A DNA stretch of 64,000 nt from Convivina praedatoris (lineage in GTDB: Bacteria; Bacillota; Bacilli; Lactobacillales; Lactobacillaceae), in the NCBI RefSeq assembly GCF_933208495.1, contig NZ_CAKOET010000001.1, positions 1 to 64,000 of the forward strand, in the 5' to 3' direction. The position numbers and the translations under genes are program-made. Under the pieces are notes generated by a model, which was given only the letters and a program-made list of their open reading frames with translations, had not been told where the DNA came from and ran no database searches. Positions 33,876 to 42,035 of this stretch are shown here, piece after piece; positions within the stretch are counted from its first letter, which is position 1, and each line of letters starts with the position of its first letter.

Positions 33876-35003
33876 ATGTATGTAAGAGAGATTGAAACGA
33901 AAAAAGGTAAGGTCTGGGAGATTCAAGGCTATCTAGGTAGACAGCCAGACAATACCCCAGCCAAAGCAAAGAAACGAGGTTTTAGCAGTAAACGCAGTGC
34001 CTTAACTTGGCTCAACAACGAAAAAGTACTGTTTGAAGCTGGCCAAAGTAAGTACAACAAAAAAGAGCTACCTGATGTTCTCACGATCAGACAACTCTAT
34101 GAGATGTGGCTGGACACTTACCAGTACACGGTAGAAGAAAGTACCCTAAACAAAACGTTAAGAATATTTAGGCTGTACATCCTACCTTTTTGGGGCAACA
34201 CACTGGCCAACGATGTAAAGCCTTTAGCCTTACAGCAATATGTTAACACATTACAAAGTAAGATTATTTATTACCGTAAAGCAGTGGGATATTTTCGTAA
34301 GTTGTTAGATATGGCTGTGCGCTTTGGTATGCTGGCTAGTAATCCTTTTGATCAGATTGATTTACCTAAACAACGCAAGGTATCAGATTTAAAGCCTAAG
34401 TTTATGGATGTTGACGAGTTTAAGGCCTTTATCGAGGTGTTAGATAGTCAATACTCTAAAATCAATCAGCAAGCCTATACGTTATTAAGATTAGCCGCCT
34501 TTACGGGGATGAGAACTGAGGAGTTACTAGCGTTACAATGGCAGCACATTGACTTTGAACATAACTATATTCATATCGAGCAGGCGCTAGGACGTGGCCT
34601 AAATGGTGGTACTTATATCAAAGCGCCTAAGTCGCGAACTAGTCAAAGAACGCTCAAGATTGATAGTGAGATGATGAGGATACTAGCTAGATGGTTTGAG
34701 TCCAGCATTTATAATAGCCCGACTGATTATGTGTTTAATCACGACGGTAAGACTTTGCAGGTACTAAGGCCGAATAAATGGCTACACGATGTGTCAGCAA
34801 GATATAGCGTAGCTAGTGGCCTATCAATGCACAAGTTACGACATACCTGGGCAACTTTGGCATTAGATCGAGGGGCAACCATTAAACAAGTTCAAACCTA
34901 TCTGGGTCATGCAGACGCCTCAATCACTTTGAATGTTTATAGTGAAATAACGAGGCAAGCTAGTGATAATACAGCCGAACTATTGAGCGGTTTAATTGAC
35001 TAA
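33876..35003 (+). CDS. int: tyrosine recombinase (island integrase)
   Basis: 375 residues: N-terminal arm-binding AP2-like domain (about 1-55), SAM-like core-binding domain (about 65-165) and catalytic domain. Catalytic residues are visible: R in FTGMRTEELLALQW, HKLRH, then LGHADASITLNVYS with H and the nucleophile Y. It ends 57 bp before attR. The enzyme looks intact, so the island should be able to excise. Arm-type decamers flank it at 35007-35028. Confidence 0.93.
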   Translation: MYVREIETKKGKVWEIQGYLGRQPDNTPAKAKKRGFSSKRSALTWLNNEKVLFEAGQSKYNKKELPDVLTIRQLYEMWLDTYQYTVEESTLNKTLRIFRLYILPFWGNTLANDVKPLALQQYVNTLQSKIIYYRKAVGYFRKLLDMAVRFGMLASNPFDQIDLPKQRKVSDLKPKFMDVDEFKAFIEVLDSQYSKINQQAYTLLRLAAFTGMRTEELLALQWQHIDFEHNYIHIEQALGRGLNGGTYIKAPKSRTSQRTLKIDSEMMRILARWFESSIYNSPTDYVFNHDGKTLQVLRPNKWLHDVSARYSVASGLSMHKLRHTWATLALDRGATIKQVQTYLGHADASITLNVYSEITRQASDNTAELLSGLID

Positions 35004-35006
35004 AAC

Positions 35007-35028
35007 GCCCCGTAAAAGTTCCCATAAA
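35007..35028 (+). promoter_or_regulatory. right integrase arm-type sites
   Basis: GCCCCGTAAA (35007-35016) and TTCCCATAAA (35019-35028), two bases apart, match the paired decamers at 16669-16690 and 16748-16768 inside the left end. The paired arrangement at both ends beside the core repeat suggests integrase N-domain binding. Confidence 0.65.
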
Positions 35029-35060
35029 CGTGTAAGCGTTGATATAACAGCATTATATAT

Positions 35061-35076
35061 ACTCCCTCTGGGGCTA
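35061..35076 (+). repeat. attR core
   Basis: Exact copy of the 16-bp tRNA-Glu 3' end at 16529-16544. It marks the right boundary of the island; chromosomal DNA resumes with the original tRNA terminator. Confidence 0.92.
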
Positions 35077-35078
35077 TA

Positions 35079-35120
35079 AAAGGCTATCTACTGTAAAATA
35101 GTAGATAGCCTTTCTTTTTT
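35079..35120 (+). terminator. original tRNA-Glu terminator
   Basis: A long stem AAGGCTATCTACT/AGTAGATAGCCTT is followed by TCTTTTTT three bases after attR. Before integration it would have followed tRNA-Glu directly. Confidence 0.9.
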
Positions 35121-35210
35121 GTGTTCGTTGATATAAATGGGTTTATAGTTAGTTCATTTAATCAAATTAATTCAAGTTAAAACAATCTTTTTAGAACAGA
35201 GTGCTACAAA

Positions 35211-36165
35211 TTATCTAATATCTTGATTGTTTTTTTTTTGTAACAGATGATCATATGTACTAAGTGTTATATTTGCGTCAGCGTGTTAATCTTTCAGATA
35301 CATATTAGATTGCAATTTTTTGTGATAATAAATAATTAGCATGTGTATGTCTCAAACCGTGAAACGTGATTTTTTTAGCGCCATGTTCTTTCAGAATATG
35401 TTTTAATTGTTTGTTACAAGTGTTGTTAGTAGGCGATGATTCATTTTGACTATTGAATGCAAATTTACCAGACATATCTCAATTATTGGCGACATTAATA
35501 AATTCGTTGGGTACATCTATTGTGCTATTAGATGTTACAGTTTTTGTTTTTTAAATATTTTATCAACTTCATTCAAAGACTTATTTTTAATGATTTGATT
35601 ATTCTCAAAGTCAAAACCATCTGGCGTTAAGGCAGCGATTTCAGCATAATGGTATTCCGGTATTACAGACTGTATAAATCATTCTTGATGTAATGATATT
35701 TGAATGCTTAGTGTTACTAATTAAGTAGTTTAAATCGTTATACTCTAAGAATTTTAATTCTTTTTTACTAGTTTTTGTTGACATCATATCTAACAAAGCT
35801 GAAAATTCTATTTTTAACGTGACTTACAGACGATAAAACATAATTTTTACCATATCAATTAATTGTTGAAATTTTTTAGCAGACCATTTCTTTAAAATCC
35901 TATTGTGCGAAACTCTATATCAAGAGCCTGTTTTTTTTTTTAGTGATATGTGGCTCTTTAAAGATGTTAAACCACTCATCATATAAATAATTTATTACTG
36001 GTATTAAATTATCCAATATTTTTCTGTTGTTCTATACCGGTAGTCGATTCACTAGTATCAGATTTAGCTGTAAATCAATTTTTTGTTTTTCTGTGATGCT
36101 CACCATCCATTTGAATAAGTAACGTTAACCGTCCAAGACTTACCACGTTTATAAATTGAAGTTAT
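35211..36165 (-). pseudogene. decayed tyrosine integrase
   Basis: Read on the minus strand in changing frames: start TSIYKRGKSWTVNVTYSNG near 36165, LIPVINYLYDEWFNIFKEPHI, ILKKWSAKKFQQLIDMVKI, KKELKFLEYNDLNYLISNTK, YAEIAALTPDGFDFENNQII, ITFHGLRHTHANYLLSQKIA and HADANITLSTYDHLLQKK, stop at 35211-35213. The order is that of a complete phage integrase, broken by several frameshifts and stops (one inside IAI-stop-YVSERL). It is not related to the island integrase copy and marks an older prophage. Confidence 0.85.
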
Positions 36166-36220
36166 GAATACTTCTTTTAATTTTAAAAATAATGATATTG
36201 AGAGATTAAAAAATTAATAC

Positions 36221-36249
36221 TTGAAATTGGTATATTTGTTATTTATAAT
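36221..36249 (+). promoter_or_regulatory. consensus promoter of the 41-residue peptide gene
   Basis: TTGAAA (36221-36226), 17-bp spacer, TATAAT (36244-36249). It lies 40 bp before the ATG at 36290, with AAGGAG at 36277-36282. It is among the strongest-looking promoters in the window. Confidence 0.8.
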
Positions 36250-36289
36250 AATTATTGTTGTTGAGTGTATATAAAGAAGGAGAAAACAC

Positions 36290-36415
36290 ATGATTCAACT
36301 AACTAATGCAATGCAGGGAATTGTAACTGGTATTATGAACCACAATTGGATTTCAATTTTCCAAGGTATTGTAGATACAATTATTACTACAGCCCATCTA
36401 TGGGGACTAGCTTAA
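36290..36415 (+). CDS. 41-residue peptide resembling beta-class phenol-soluble modulins
   Basis: The peptide starts MIQLTNAMQGIVTGIMNHNW and ends with SIFQGIVDTII, then TTAHLWGLA. It has no leader, cysteine or lysine. Recalled staphylococcal beta-modulins (44 residues, MxxLxxAIxxTVxAA, then W or G, then IVxIV) align without gaps, sharing about nine positions including L4, A7, V12, W20 and IVD (27-29). A consensus promoter, AAGGAG seven bases upstream and a terminator right after argue for a real gene. It could be a membrane-active or leaderless bacteriocin-like peptide, or a type I toxin. The family match is from memory. Confidence 0.7.
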   Translation: MIQLTNAMQGIVTGIMNHNWISIFQGIVDTIITTAHLWGLA

Positions 36416-36439
36416 TATATTAATCAATATATTATAAAA

Positions 36440-36469
36440 AAGGTCACTTTATTAAGTGGCCTTTTTTAT
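36440..36469 (+). terminator. terminator of the modulin-like gene
   Basis: AAGGTCACTT and AAGTGGCCTT form a stem (one mismatch) around TATT, followed by TTTT. It is about 25 bp after the stop. Confidence 0.88.
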
Positions 36470-36509
36470 TTGATTGATACGTATCCAACGCAGTTTATGC
36501 CCGGGGTTT

Positions 36510-37060
36510 TTATATACCTAAAATCTGTTTCTTCTTCGTTTCAAAAACTTTCTGGGTGATAATGCCATTGTCTAGTAGTTCTTTTAACTTTATTAGATTA
36601 TCAAGAAAACTGTTTGGTTGTTGATGATCAGCACTACAACTCTTTTGCTTATCTAAAAAATTATTCAATTTATCGATAAAAATGGAAACAGTTTGTTTAC
36701 TAACGTTTTTTATAAGTGTGGTATTTGAACAGTTGGTAATAGAGATATTACCAAGAGCAATACACGTAGAGTAAGAAACGACATTTATTTGGTTTAGTTG
36801 TATTTTTCTATAATCAGCGCCTATAAGTATATTTTTGTTGAGGAACATTATCCGCCTATCAGTTATTATGATTAAAACGATCCGGCTGCCTGTTGCATAG
36901 ATTATATTCTCAACTGCTTTTACAAAATCTTTAAGAACAACGAATTTCTTTATTTGTATCATATGTATCAGTAACTCCGGCATCTTTTAGTTGTCTTTCA
37001 ATTTTGCTGGAATTGTTATTATGTTCTTTATTCCAGAACTGCTCATAGAGTCGTTTCTTT
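36510..37060 (-). pseudogene. frameshifted PH-domain/SHOCT protein of a lost prophage
   Basis: The intact part (to about residue 157 of an open frame) shows a bacterial PH-like domain (IVLIIITDRRIMFLNKN, NQINVVSYSTCIALGNISIT) and a C-terminal SHOCT motif (LIKLKELLDNGIITQKVFETKKKQILG). The family's N-terminal segment (RQLKDAGVTDTYDTNKEIRC) lies upstream in another frame, so a frameshift near 36935 splits the gene. Such proteins lie between integrase and repressor in lactic prophages. Confidence 0.75.
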
Positions 37061-37290
37061 CGGCCTTGGTCTTATAAAAATAATGACTAACGCTCACCAA
37101 TTTACTGATAATTTGAATAGGAGGGTTATCATTCTGTATATCTTCATGTTGCTACTCAAATGGCTTAAATCAGATAACCAGTTATCAGGTTCAAAACTTA
37201 TACGGTCTGGAGACTGGAAAACATGTTTTAGTGTTGTTTGGCCATTAATAATTACAGCATATACAACGTTATTGGTAATATCTGGATGAA
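37060..37290 (-). pseudogene. 3' fragment of an S24-type phage repressor
   Basis: Minus-strand reading gives NNVVYAVIINGQTTLKHVF, SPDRISFEPDNWLSDLS, then after a frameshift NPPIQIISKLVSVSHYF. The intact repressor at 38775-39467 has the matching GDIEAVIIGIEAATLRHVY, YPDRIRLESDTWLSDSF and SPIKIIGKLVQVIINF. The N-terminal HTH half is missing. Unlike the intact copy, it keeps the catalytic-lysine position (TLK). Confidence 0.8.
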
Positions 37291-37418
37291 TTCATTTTTG
37301 TAGAATGGAATTCTACAAATTATTTAATGAACAGTATGTTTTTAAAAATAAGAAATCATACCAATCATAAAATTAATTCCTGATATATTATTCAAAAAGG
37401 GCCACTTAAATTTAAAAA

Positions 37419-37460
37419 CATGAAAATGAAAGTATACAATTGAAAATTTTCATGTATACT
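37419..37460 (+). promoter_or_regulatory. nested dyads before the CsbD gene
   Basis: CATGAAAAT (37419-37427) with ATTTTCATG (37446-37454), and AGTATACA (37431-37438) with TGTATACT (37453-37460), are two interlocked perfect inverted pairs. The second arm TATACT could serve as -10. They may be overlapping operators or alternative stems; no regulator is assigned. Confidence 0.5.
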
Positions 37461-37489
37461 AAATGTAATAAATCTAAGGAGAATTGCAT

Positions 37490-37651
37490 ATGTCATTTGA
37501 AGAAAAACTAGATGCTACCAAGGATCAATTGGAAGGGAAGGCTAAAGAAGCCCAGGGTAAAGCTAAGGAATTGGCTGCTGACGCCAAAGATGCAGCCAAA
37601 AACTTTGCGGAAAAAACAAAAGAACAACTAGACCAAATTACTAAGAAATAA
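37490..37651 (+). CDS. CsbD-like stress protein
   Basis: 53 residues, rich in K, A, E and D: SFEEKLDATKDQLEGKAKEA, QGKAKELAADAKDAAKNF, ending QLDQITKK. This is the CsbD/YjbJ-type helical, probably disordered, general-stress family; the exact role is unknown. AAGGAG is eight bases before the ATG. The nested dyads upstream suggest tight control. Confidence 0.8.
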   Translation: MSFEEKLDATKDQLEGKAKEAQGKAKELAADAKDAAKNFAEKTKEQLDQITKK

Positions 37652-37655
37652 TATG

Positions 37656-37697
37656 AAAAAGGTTTCGATTTAATTGTTATAAAGCGAAACCTTTTGC
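37656..37697 (+). terminator. terminator after the CsbD gene
   Basis: AAAAAGGTTTCG pairs with CGAAACCTTTTG around a 17-base loop, followed by a T-rich stretch. The large loop makes it a moderate terminator. Confidence 0.6.
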
Positions 37698-37734
37698 TGT
37701 TTTACGAGAATGATGATGATTTCGGAGAATAAAA

Positions 37735-38118
37735 ATGAAAAATTTTTTCAATGAGTTTAAGACTTTTATTACCAAGGGCAATATCTTTGATTTGGCTGTC
37801 GGTGTGATTGTTGGTACAGCCTTTGTTGCCTTAGTAAAATCATTGACGACTAATTTAATTAACCCCTTGATTGGTGTTTTTACGGGTCAAGCATCGAGTT
37901 TATCGAATTTAAAACTAGTTGTTACTAACAATCTTGTTTTTAGTTATGGAGCATTTTTAAATGATTTCATCAACTTCTTGATTACTGCCTTGGTGGTCTT
38001 CGTGTTGGTTAAGATTATCAATAAATACATGATTAAGCCTAAAGAAGAAACTACAAAGCCCAATCAAGAATTGTTGATCTTACAAGAAATTAGAGATATT
38101 ATTGCTAATTCAAAATAA
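37735..38118 (+). CDS. mscL: large-conductance mechanosensitive channel MscL
   Basis: 127 residues with two membrane helices (about 15-45 and 70-95). The N-terminal [23 protein letters not shown] pore-forming segment is highly conserved, and the C-terminal helix ([20 protein letters not shown]) is the cytoplasmic bundle. It opens under membrane tension to release solutes on hypo-osmotic shock, the opposite task to the BusA importer in this window. Confidence 0.95.
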   Translation: MKNFFNEFKTFITKGNIFDLAVGVIVGTAFVALVKSLTTNLINPLIGVFTGQASSLSNLKLVVTNNLVFSYGAFLNDFINFLITALVVFVLVKIINKYMIKPKEETTKPNQELLILQEIRDIIANSK

Positions 38119-38152
38119 GCTGGTTGATATTTTGGATTCATAGTTTAAAAAT

Positions 38153-38230
38153 GCTCGATGAAAATGATATGAACTTCGGAATTTGGACAAATTAAATTTC
38201 GAGATTGTTATCAAAATAATCGAGCTTTTT
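38153..38230 (+). terminator. long hairpin after mscL
   Basis: GCTCGAT (38153-38159) pairs with ATCGAGC (38219-38225), followed by TTTTT, with additional pairing of GATGAAAATGATA to TTATCAAAATAATC. It can end mscL transcripts; the size (about 75 nt) also fits a small structured RNA. Confidence 0.6.
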
Positions 38231-38237
38231 GAATATG

Positions 38238-38763
38238 TAGGGGGCTTACATCATCAGTAAAATTGTAATGTATGTTAGTAGCAATGTTCATTTAGGAAAT
38301 ATATTTGCTGGTGAAGGCCCTATGTACGCGTCCGAAGACGTGTTGTTAGAATTGAATTCGTATATCAAGGTATATACGTAGTTGGCTTTTAACGTGATCC
38401 CTAGCACGTATGTAATGGGACTTATATCTGATAATAGCGTGCAGATTGGTAGGAACACTAAGTATTTTCAGAATGCCCATTGATAAGGTTAATGAGTTGA
38501 AGATTCGCCCAACTATGTAGATTAGGACTTATACCAACGGTCTATATGAGTATAGACATCGGTGAAAAGAGGAGTTGATGTATACCGTTGGTGGCCTAAT
38601 TATCTAGGACTTACAGCACTGGTCATAAAGTTGAAAGAGCTATTGGGTTTATGTTGAGAGATATAACGGACGAGTGGAAGCCTATATGTAGTGGGACTTG
38701 TATCACTAGTAACATTAATTCTAGTGACGAAATAGATAAATGGATGACCAGTGAATGCCCACT
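38238..38763 (+). repeat. array of structured imperfect repeats
   Basis: Five clear units: 38238-38322, 38414-38481, 38521-38600, 38604-38685, 38690-38763. Each has an outer stem, GG(A/G)CTTAYA, an inner stem, a variable hairpin part, then G(A)AxGCC and the outer-stem partner. Outer stems differ but pair: TAGGG/CCCTA, AATGGG/CCCATT, ATTAGG/CCTAAT, TAGG/CCTA, AGTGGG/CCCACT. Inner stems also covary: CATCAG/CTGGTG, TCTGA/TCAGA, ACCAACG/CGTTGGT, CACT/AGTG, TCACT/AGTGA. Links often read TATGTA. Further hairpins lie at 38325-38342 and 38393-38410. No protein gene fits. Confidence 0.75.
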
Positions 38764-38774
38764 GCTATTGGAAA

Positions 38775-39467
38775 CTATTCAAAATTAATAATAACTTGGA
38801 CTAGCTTGCCGATAATTTTAATCGGTGAGCTGTTTTTTTCAAAGTCATGATAACGATATTCTAGGGTTTTAAAACTATCGGATAACCAAGTGTCAGATTC
38901 GAGTCGAATTCGGTCGGGATAACTATAGACATGCCGAAGTGTGGCCGCTTCAATCCCGATAATGACAGCTTCAATATCGCCATTCATTATTTTAGACGGG
39001 GTTACTTTGGCTAAAATAGCAATCGCTCCTTTAGGAATAATCCGATTCATACCATCGGTCCGTACTCGAAAAGCTAAGAGATTTTCTAAACCATATTTGG
39101 TTAATAAATCATCATTAACTCGAATGCGGCCGTCGATATCTTCTTGGGCTCCCTGGGGATAGCCACTTGATATTTGCCGATAAACCGGTAGAAAGTCGTT
39201 ATTTTTAGGTATTGAAACTTCTGAAGTAGTTAATAGGTGGGGCTGAATAATGCCAGCAGCACTGAGCATTTCTTCGTTTGAAACGCGTAAGCCATGTGCT
39301 AATTTATATAGCGTTTCGGGTTTGGGGATGTTACGCTTAGCATTTTCAAGTTGCGATATGTATGAATTAGCCATGCCAGCCTGTAAAGCGACTTGTCGAA
39401 TTGAAAAGCCCTTTTCCAGGCGAATATTTCGGATTGTATTACCAAAATTTTTGTTTGTAGATACCAT
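38775..39467 (-). CDS. XRE/S24-like phage-type repressor, catalytic residues lost
   Basis: 230 residues. N-terminal HTH (FSIRQVALQAGMANSYISQLENAKRNIP), a linker, then an S24/LexA-like domain (FLPVYRQISSGYPQGAQEDI, FRVRTDGMNRIIPKGAIAILAK, NGDIEAVIIGIEAATLRHVY). In the family the autocleavage serine lies in GDSM and the lysine in the TLK strand. Here these read DGM and TLR, so neither catalytic residue is present and self-cleavage is not expected. It probably regulates itself or nearby genes as a prophage relic. Confidence 0.82.
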   Translation of the reverse strand: MVSTNKNFGNTIRNIRLEKGFSIRQVALQAGMANSYISQLENAKRNIPKPETLYKLAHGLRVSNEEMLSAAGIIQPHLLTTSEVSIPKNNDFLPVYRQISSGYPQGAQEDIDGRIRVNDDLLTKYGLENLLAFRVRTDGMNRIIPKGAIAILAKVTPSKIMNGDIEAVIIGIEAATLRHVYSYPDRIRLESDTWLSDSFKTLEYRYHDFEKNSSPIKIIGKLVQVIINFE

Positions 39468-39667
39468 GTTGCTGTCCTGCCATGTTACTAATCTTAGTTT
39501 AGAGGTGTAATAAAATCATATACCAAAAATGGATAAATTATGAATAAAACCGCAGTAAAAGTGCTTGCAAATAAATAACTACTGAAGTGACTACTATGCG
39601 ATTATTAGAAATAATTGGGATAAATCAAAGAGAAGTTCATTGGAATATAATTCTTGAAAAAATTAAA

Positions 39668-39681
39668 TGAAAGCGTTATCA
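39668..39681 (+). promoter_or_regulatory. cre site (CcpA) before butA
   Basis: TGAAAGCGTTATCA matches the consensus TGWAANCGNTNWCA at every position and is palindromic around CG. It lies 31 bp before the butA ATG, overlapping the probable promoter, so CcpA should control the gene with sugar supply. Confidence 0.8.
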
Positions 39682-39700
39682 TCAAGATGAAAAAGGTTAG

Positions 39701-40483
<783 letters not shown>

Positions 40484-40503
40484 TATTTAATAATTAGTTA
40501 ATA

Positions 40504-40543
40504 AAAAACTTTCAGTCCATTTGGTTGGATTGAAAGTTTTTTT
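40504..40543 (+). terminator. intrinsic terminator of butA
   Basis: AAAAACTTTCAGTCCA pairs with TTGGATTGAAAGTTTTT (one G-T and small bulge), followed by T residues. Confidence 0.9.
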
Positions 40544-40594
40544 GTTAAAATAGGCTACAATACACAGTAATAAGTGGCACAAGGAGATAGGTAC

Positions 40595-41110
40595 ATGAAT
40601 GAATTAGTTAAGGTAGAGCTAGCCGATATCCTAACCTTACAAAAAATTGGCATGGAAACCTTTGCAGATACTTTTGGTACTGAAGATAATCAGCGTAATT
40701 TAGTACAATATTTTCAAGAGAATTATAATGTTGACCAAATAGCCCAAGAACTGGTTAATCCAGAGAGCCAATGCCAGTTTCTTTACCATGAAGGAAATTT
40801 GGCTGGCTATATGAAATTGAACGTCGGAGAGGCACAGACTGAATTTCAAAAGGAAAACGGGTTAGAAATTCAGCGCCTGTATATCAAAAAAGAATATAAG
40901 CGTTTAGGGTTGGGAAGTCAACTAATTAACAATGCTATCGAGCAAGGACAGCAGTTAAGTAAGGACTATGTTTGGTTAGGTGTCTGGGAACATAACGCCA
41001 AGGCGATTCGTTTCTATGAAAAAATGGATTTTCATGCTTTTAGTGAGCATGATTTTACCTTTGGAGAAGAAATTCAACGCGATATTCTAGTGCGACGGGA
41101 ACTCCTTTAA
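40595..41110 (+). CDS. GNAT family N-acetyltransferase
   Basis: 171 residues from the ATG at 40595, which has AAGGAGA nine bases upstream; an in-frame GTG at 40574 lacks a site. The acetyl-CoA motif A is IQRLYIKKEYKRLGLGSQLI (R/Q-x-x-G-x-G as RLGLGS), followed by WLGVWEHNAKAIRFYEKMDF. It is of the spermidine/ribosomal-protein acetyltransferase-like group; the substrate is unknown. Confidence 0.82.
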   Translation: MNELVKVELADILTLQKIGMETFADTFGTEDNQRNLVQYFQENYNVDQIAQELVNPESQCQFLYHEGNLAGYMKLNVGEAQTEFQKENGLEIQRLYIKKEYKRLGLGSQLINNAIEQGQQLSKDYVWLGVWEHNAKAIRFYEKMDFHAFSEHDFTFGEEIQRDILVRRELL

Positions 41111-41275
41111 AATGCACAGCCACTAAGTGCGAGCAATTAGGTGAAAATATAATAACAATTGTTACATTTTGATTGCAGTTTTTTTATTTTTAGTAGCAGA
41201 TTTAGAATAGGCCAATAAAACATGATACAATTTTTTTACCAACTTGTATTTTGTTACGGGTCTATGGAGCGTTGG

Positions 41276-41376
41276 ATTGGCTTTTGACTACAGGACTGTT
41301 TTTTATCAGGACAGTAACAAAGATTTATAACACTCCAAAATTCTACTTATTATCGTAGTTATAATGTAAGTCCAAT
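41276..41376 (-). repeat. single reverse-strand copy of the structured repeat
   Basis: On the minus strand it reads ATTGG-ACTTACATTATA-ACTAC, inner hairpins, GTAGTC-AAAA-GCCAAT. The outer stem ATTGG/CCAAT and inner stem ACTAC/GTAGT pair, and ACTTACAT and GCC are at the same places as in the array at 38238-38763. An internal ACTGT/ACAGT hairpin lies at about 41296-41314. This occupies most of the gap between the GNAT and Nudix genes. Confidence 0.65.
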
Positions 41377-41380
41377 GGCG

Positions 41381-41410
41381 ATAAGCACCCAAGTCTGGGT
41401 GCTTATTTTA
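41381..41410 (+). terminator. bidirectional terminator
   Basis: ATAAGCACCC pairs with GGGTGCTTAT around AAGTCT; T-rich on the right. It overlaps the end of the Nudix gene on the minus strand and can also stop + strand transcripts. Confidence 0.8.
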
Positions 41411-41902
41411 TTGCCTATTTTCGCGTAACCAAGGGCGCTCAGAATGTTCACTCTCGGTTAAAATCCGGTGTAGTGTTGCTTGGGCTTGCGGTACAAACAT
41501 AACTGGCTCAGGATCTACCGGTACGAATTGTAAATCTAAGGTTTCAGTGCCATCTTTTTGTAAAGAACCGCCAATTTGGCGGACTTCAAAACCAATCCCG
41601 ATTGTTTCTTGGGCATCGCCCCAAGAATTTTTTTCAGTAACATTAGTTGATAATCCTAACATTCGGACAACTTCAACGTCCAAATTGGTTTCTTCCTTAA
41701 ATTCACGTACGACGGCCTGCATGGGTGAATCACCATATTCTAGGTAACCACCAGGAAATCCCCAACCGCGTTCTGCATCCCAGCGCTTTTCCAGTAAAAT
41801 AGCAGTGTGTTCCCGATTCCAAAGAACCCCAAAAGCTGATACAAAAATCATGCCTTCATGCCCAACTTTGGCCCGCATTCGGGCGATATAATTTTCTTCC
41901 AT
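41408..41902 (-). CDS. Nudix hydrolase
   Basis: 164 residues. The Nudix box GGYLEYGDSPMQAVVREFKEETNLDVEV fits Gx5Ex7REUxEExGU apart from the last glycine (N for G). WGFPGGYLE precedes it. Hydrolyses a nucleoside diphosphate linked to another moiety; the substrate is not predictable. It is a single gene between two convergent or divergent neighbours. Confidence 0.87.
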   Translation of the reverse strand: MEENYIARMRAKVGHEGMIFVSAFGVLWNREHTAILLEKRWDAERGWGFPGGYLEYGDSPMQAVVREFKEETNLDVEVVRMLGLSTNVTEKNSWGDAQETIGIGFEVRQIGGSLQKDGTETLDLQFVPVDPEPVMFVPQAQATLHRILTESEHSERPWLRENRQ

Positions 41903-42035
41903 GAATCAATGTCTCTTTCTAGTATTTTTCTTTCATCTTATCAAAGTTATGGGCTGATAGGGGAATGGTAATCGTAGGTATTTAGGAGCGTGTTATACTA
42001 CTAAGAGTGTTTTAAACAGAAAATATGGAGTTACT

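Larger units (their letters stand above)
16545..35076 (+). mobile_element. 18.5-kb integrated phage-satellite-like island at tRNA-Glu
   Basis: Bounded by 16-bp direct repeats. Contents from left: Int arm sites, ArpU-like regulator, TraX-like protein, BcgI-like restriction system, HNH nuclease and cos-like DNA, GNAT toxin pair, zinc-ribbon protein, CadD-like transporter, CI-like repressor divergent from a Cro-like gene, Rha, excisionase-like protein, primase-polymerase, D5 helicase, candidate iteron origin, integrase. No terminase, portal, capsid, tail, holin or lysin gene and no conjugation gene is seen. Replication plus regulation without morphogenesis points to a PICI-like satellite; a heavily deleted prophage is the alternative. 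Confidence 0.85.

Noticed and set aside
37083-37289. 68-codon open frame on the + strand
   Set aside because: It is antisense to the repressor fragment, whose minus-strand translation matches the intact S24 repressor.
38238-38763. CRISPR array
   Set aside because: The repeats are imperfect, 68-85 nt and internally structured, with no constant repeat and unique spacers and no cas genes.
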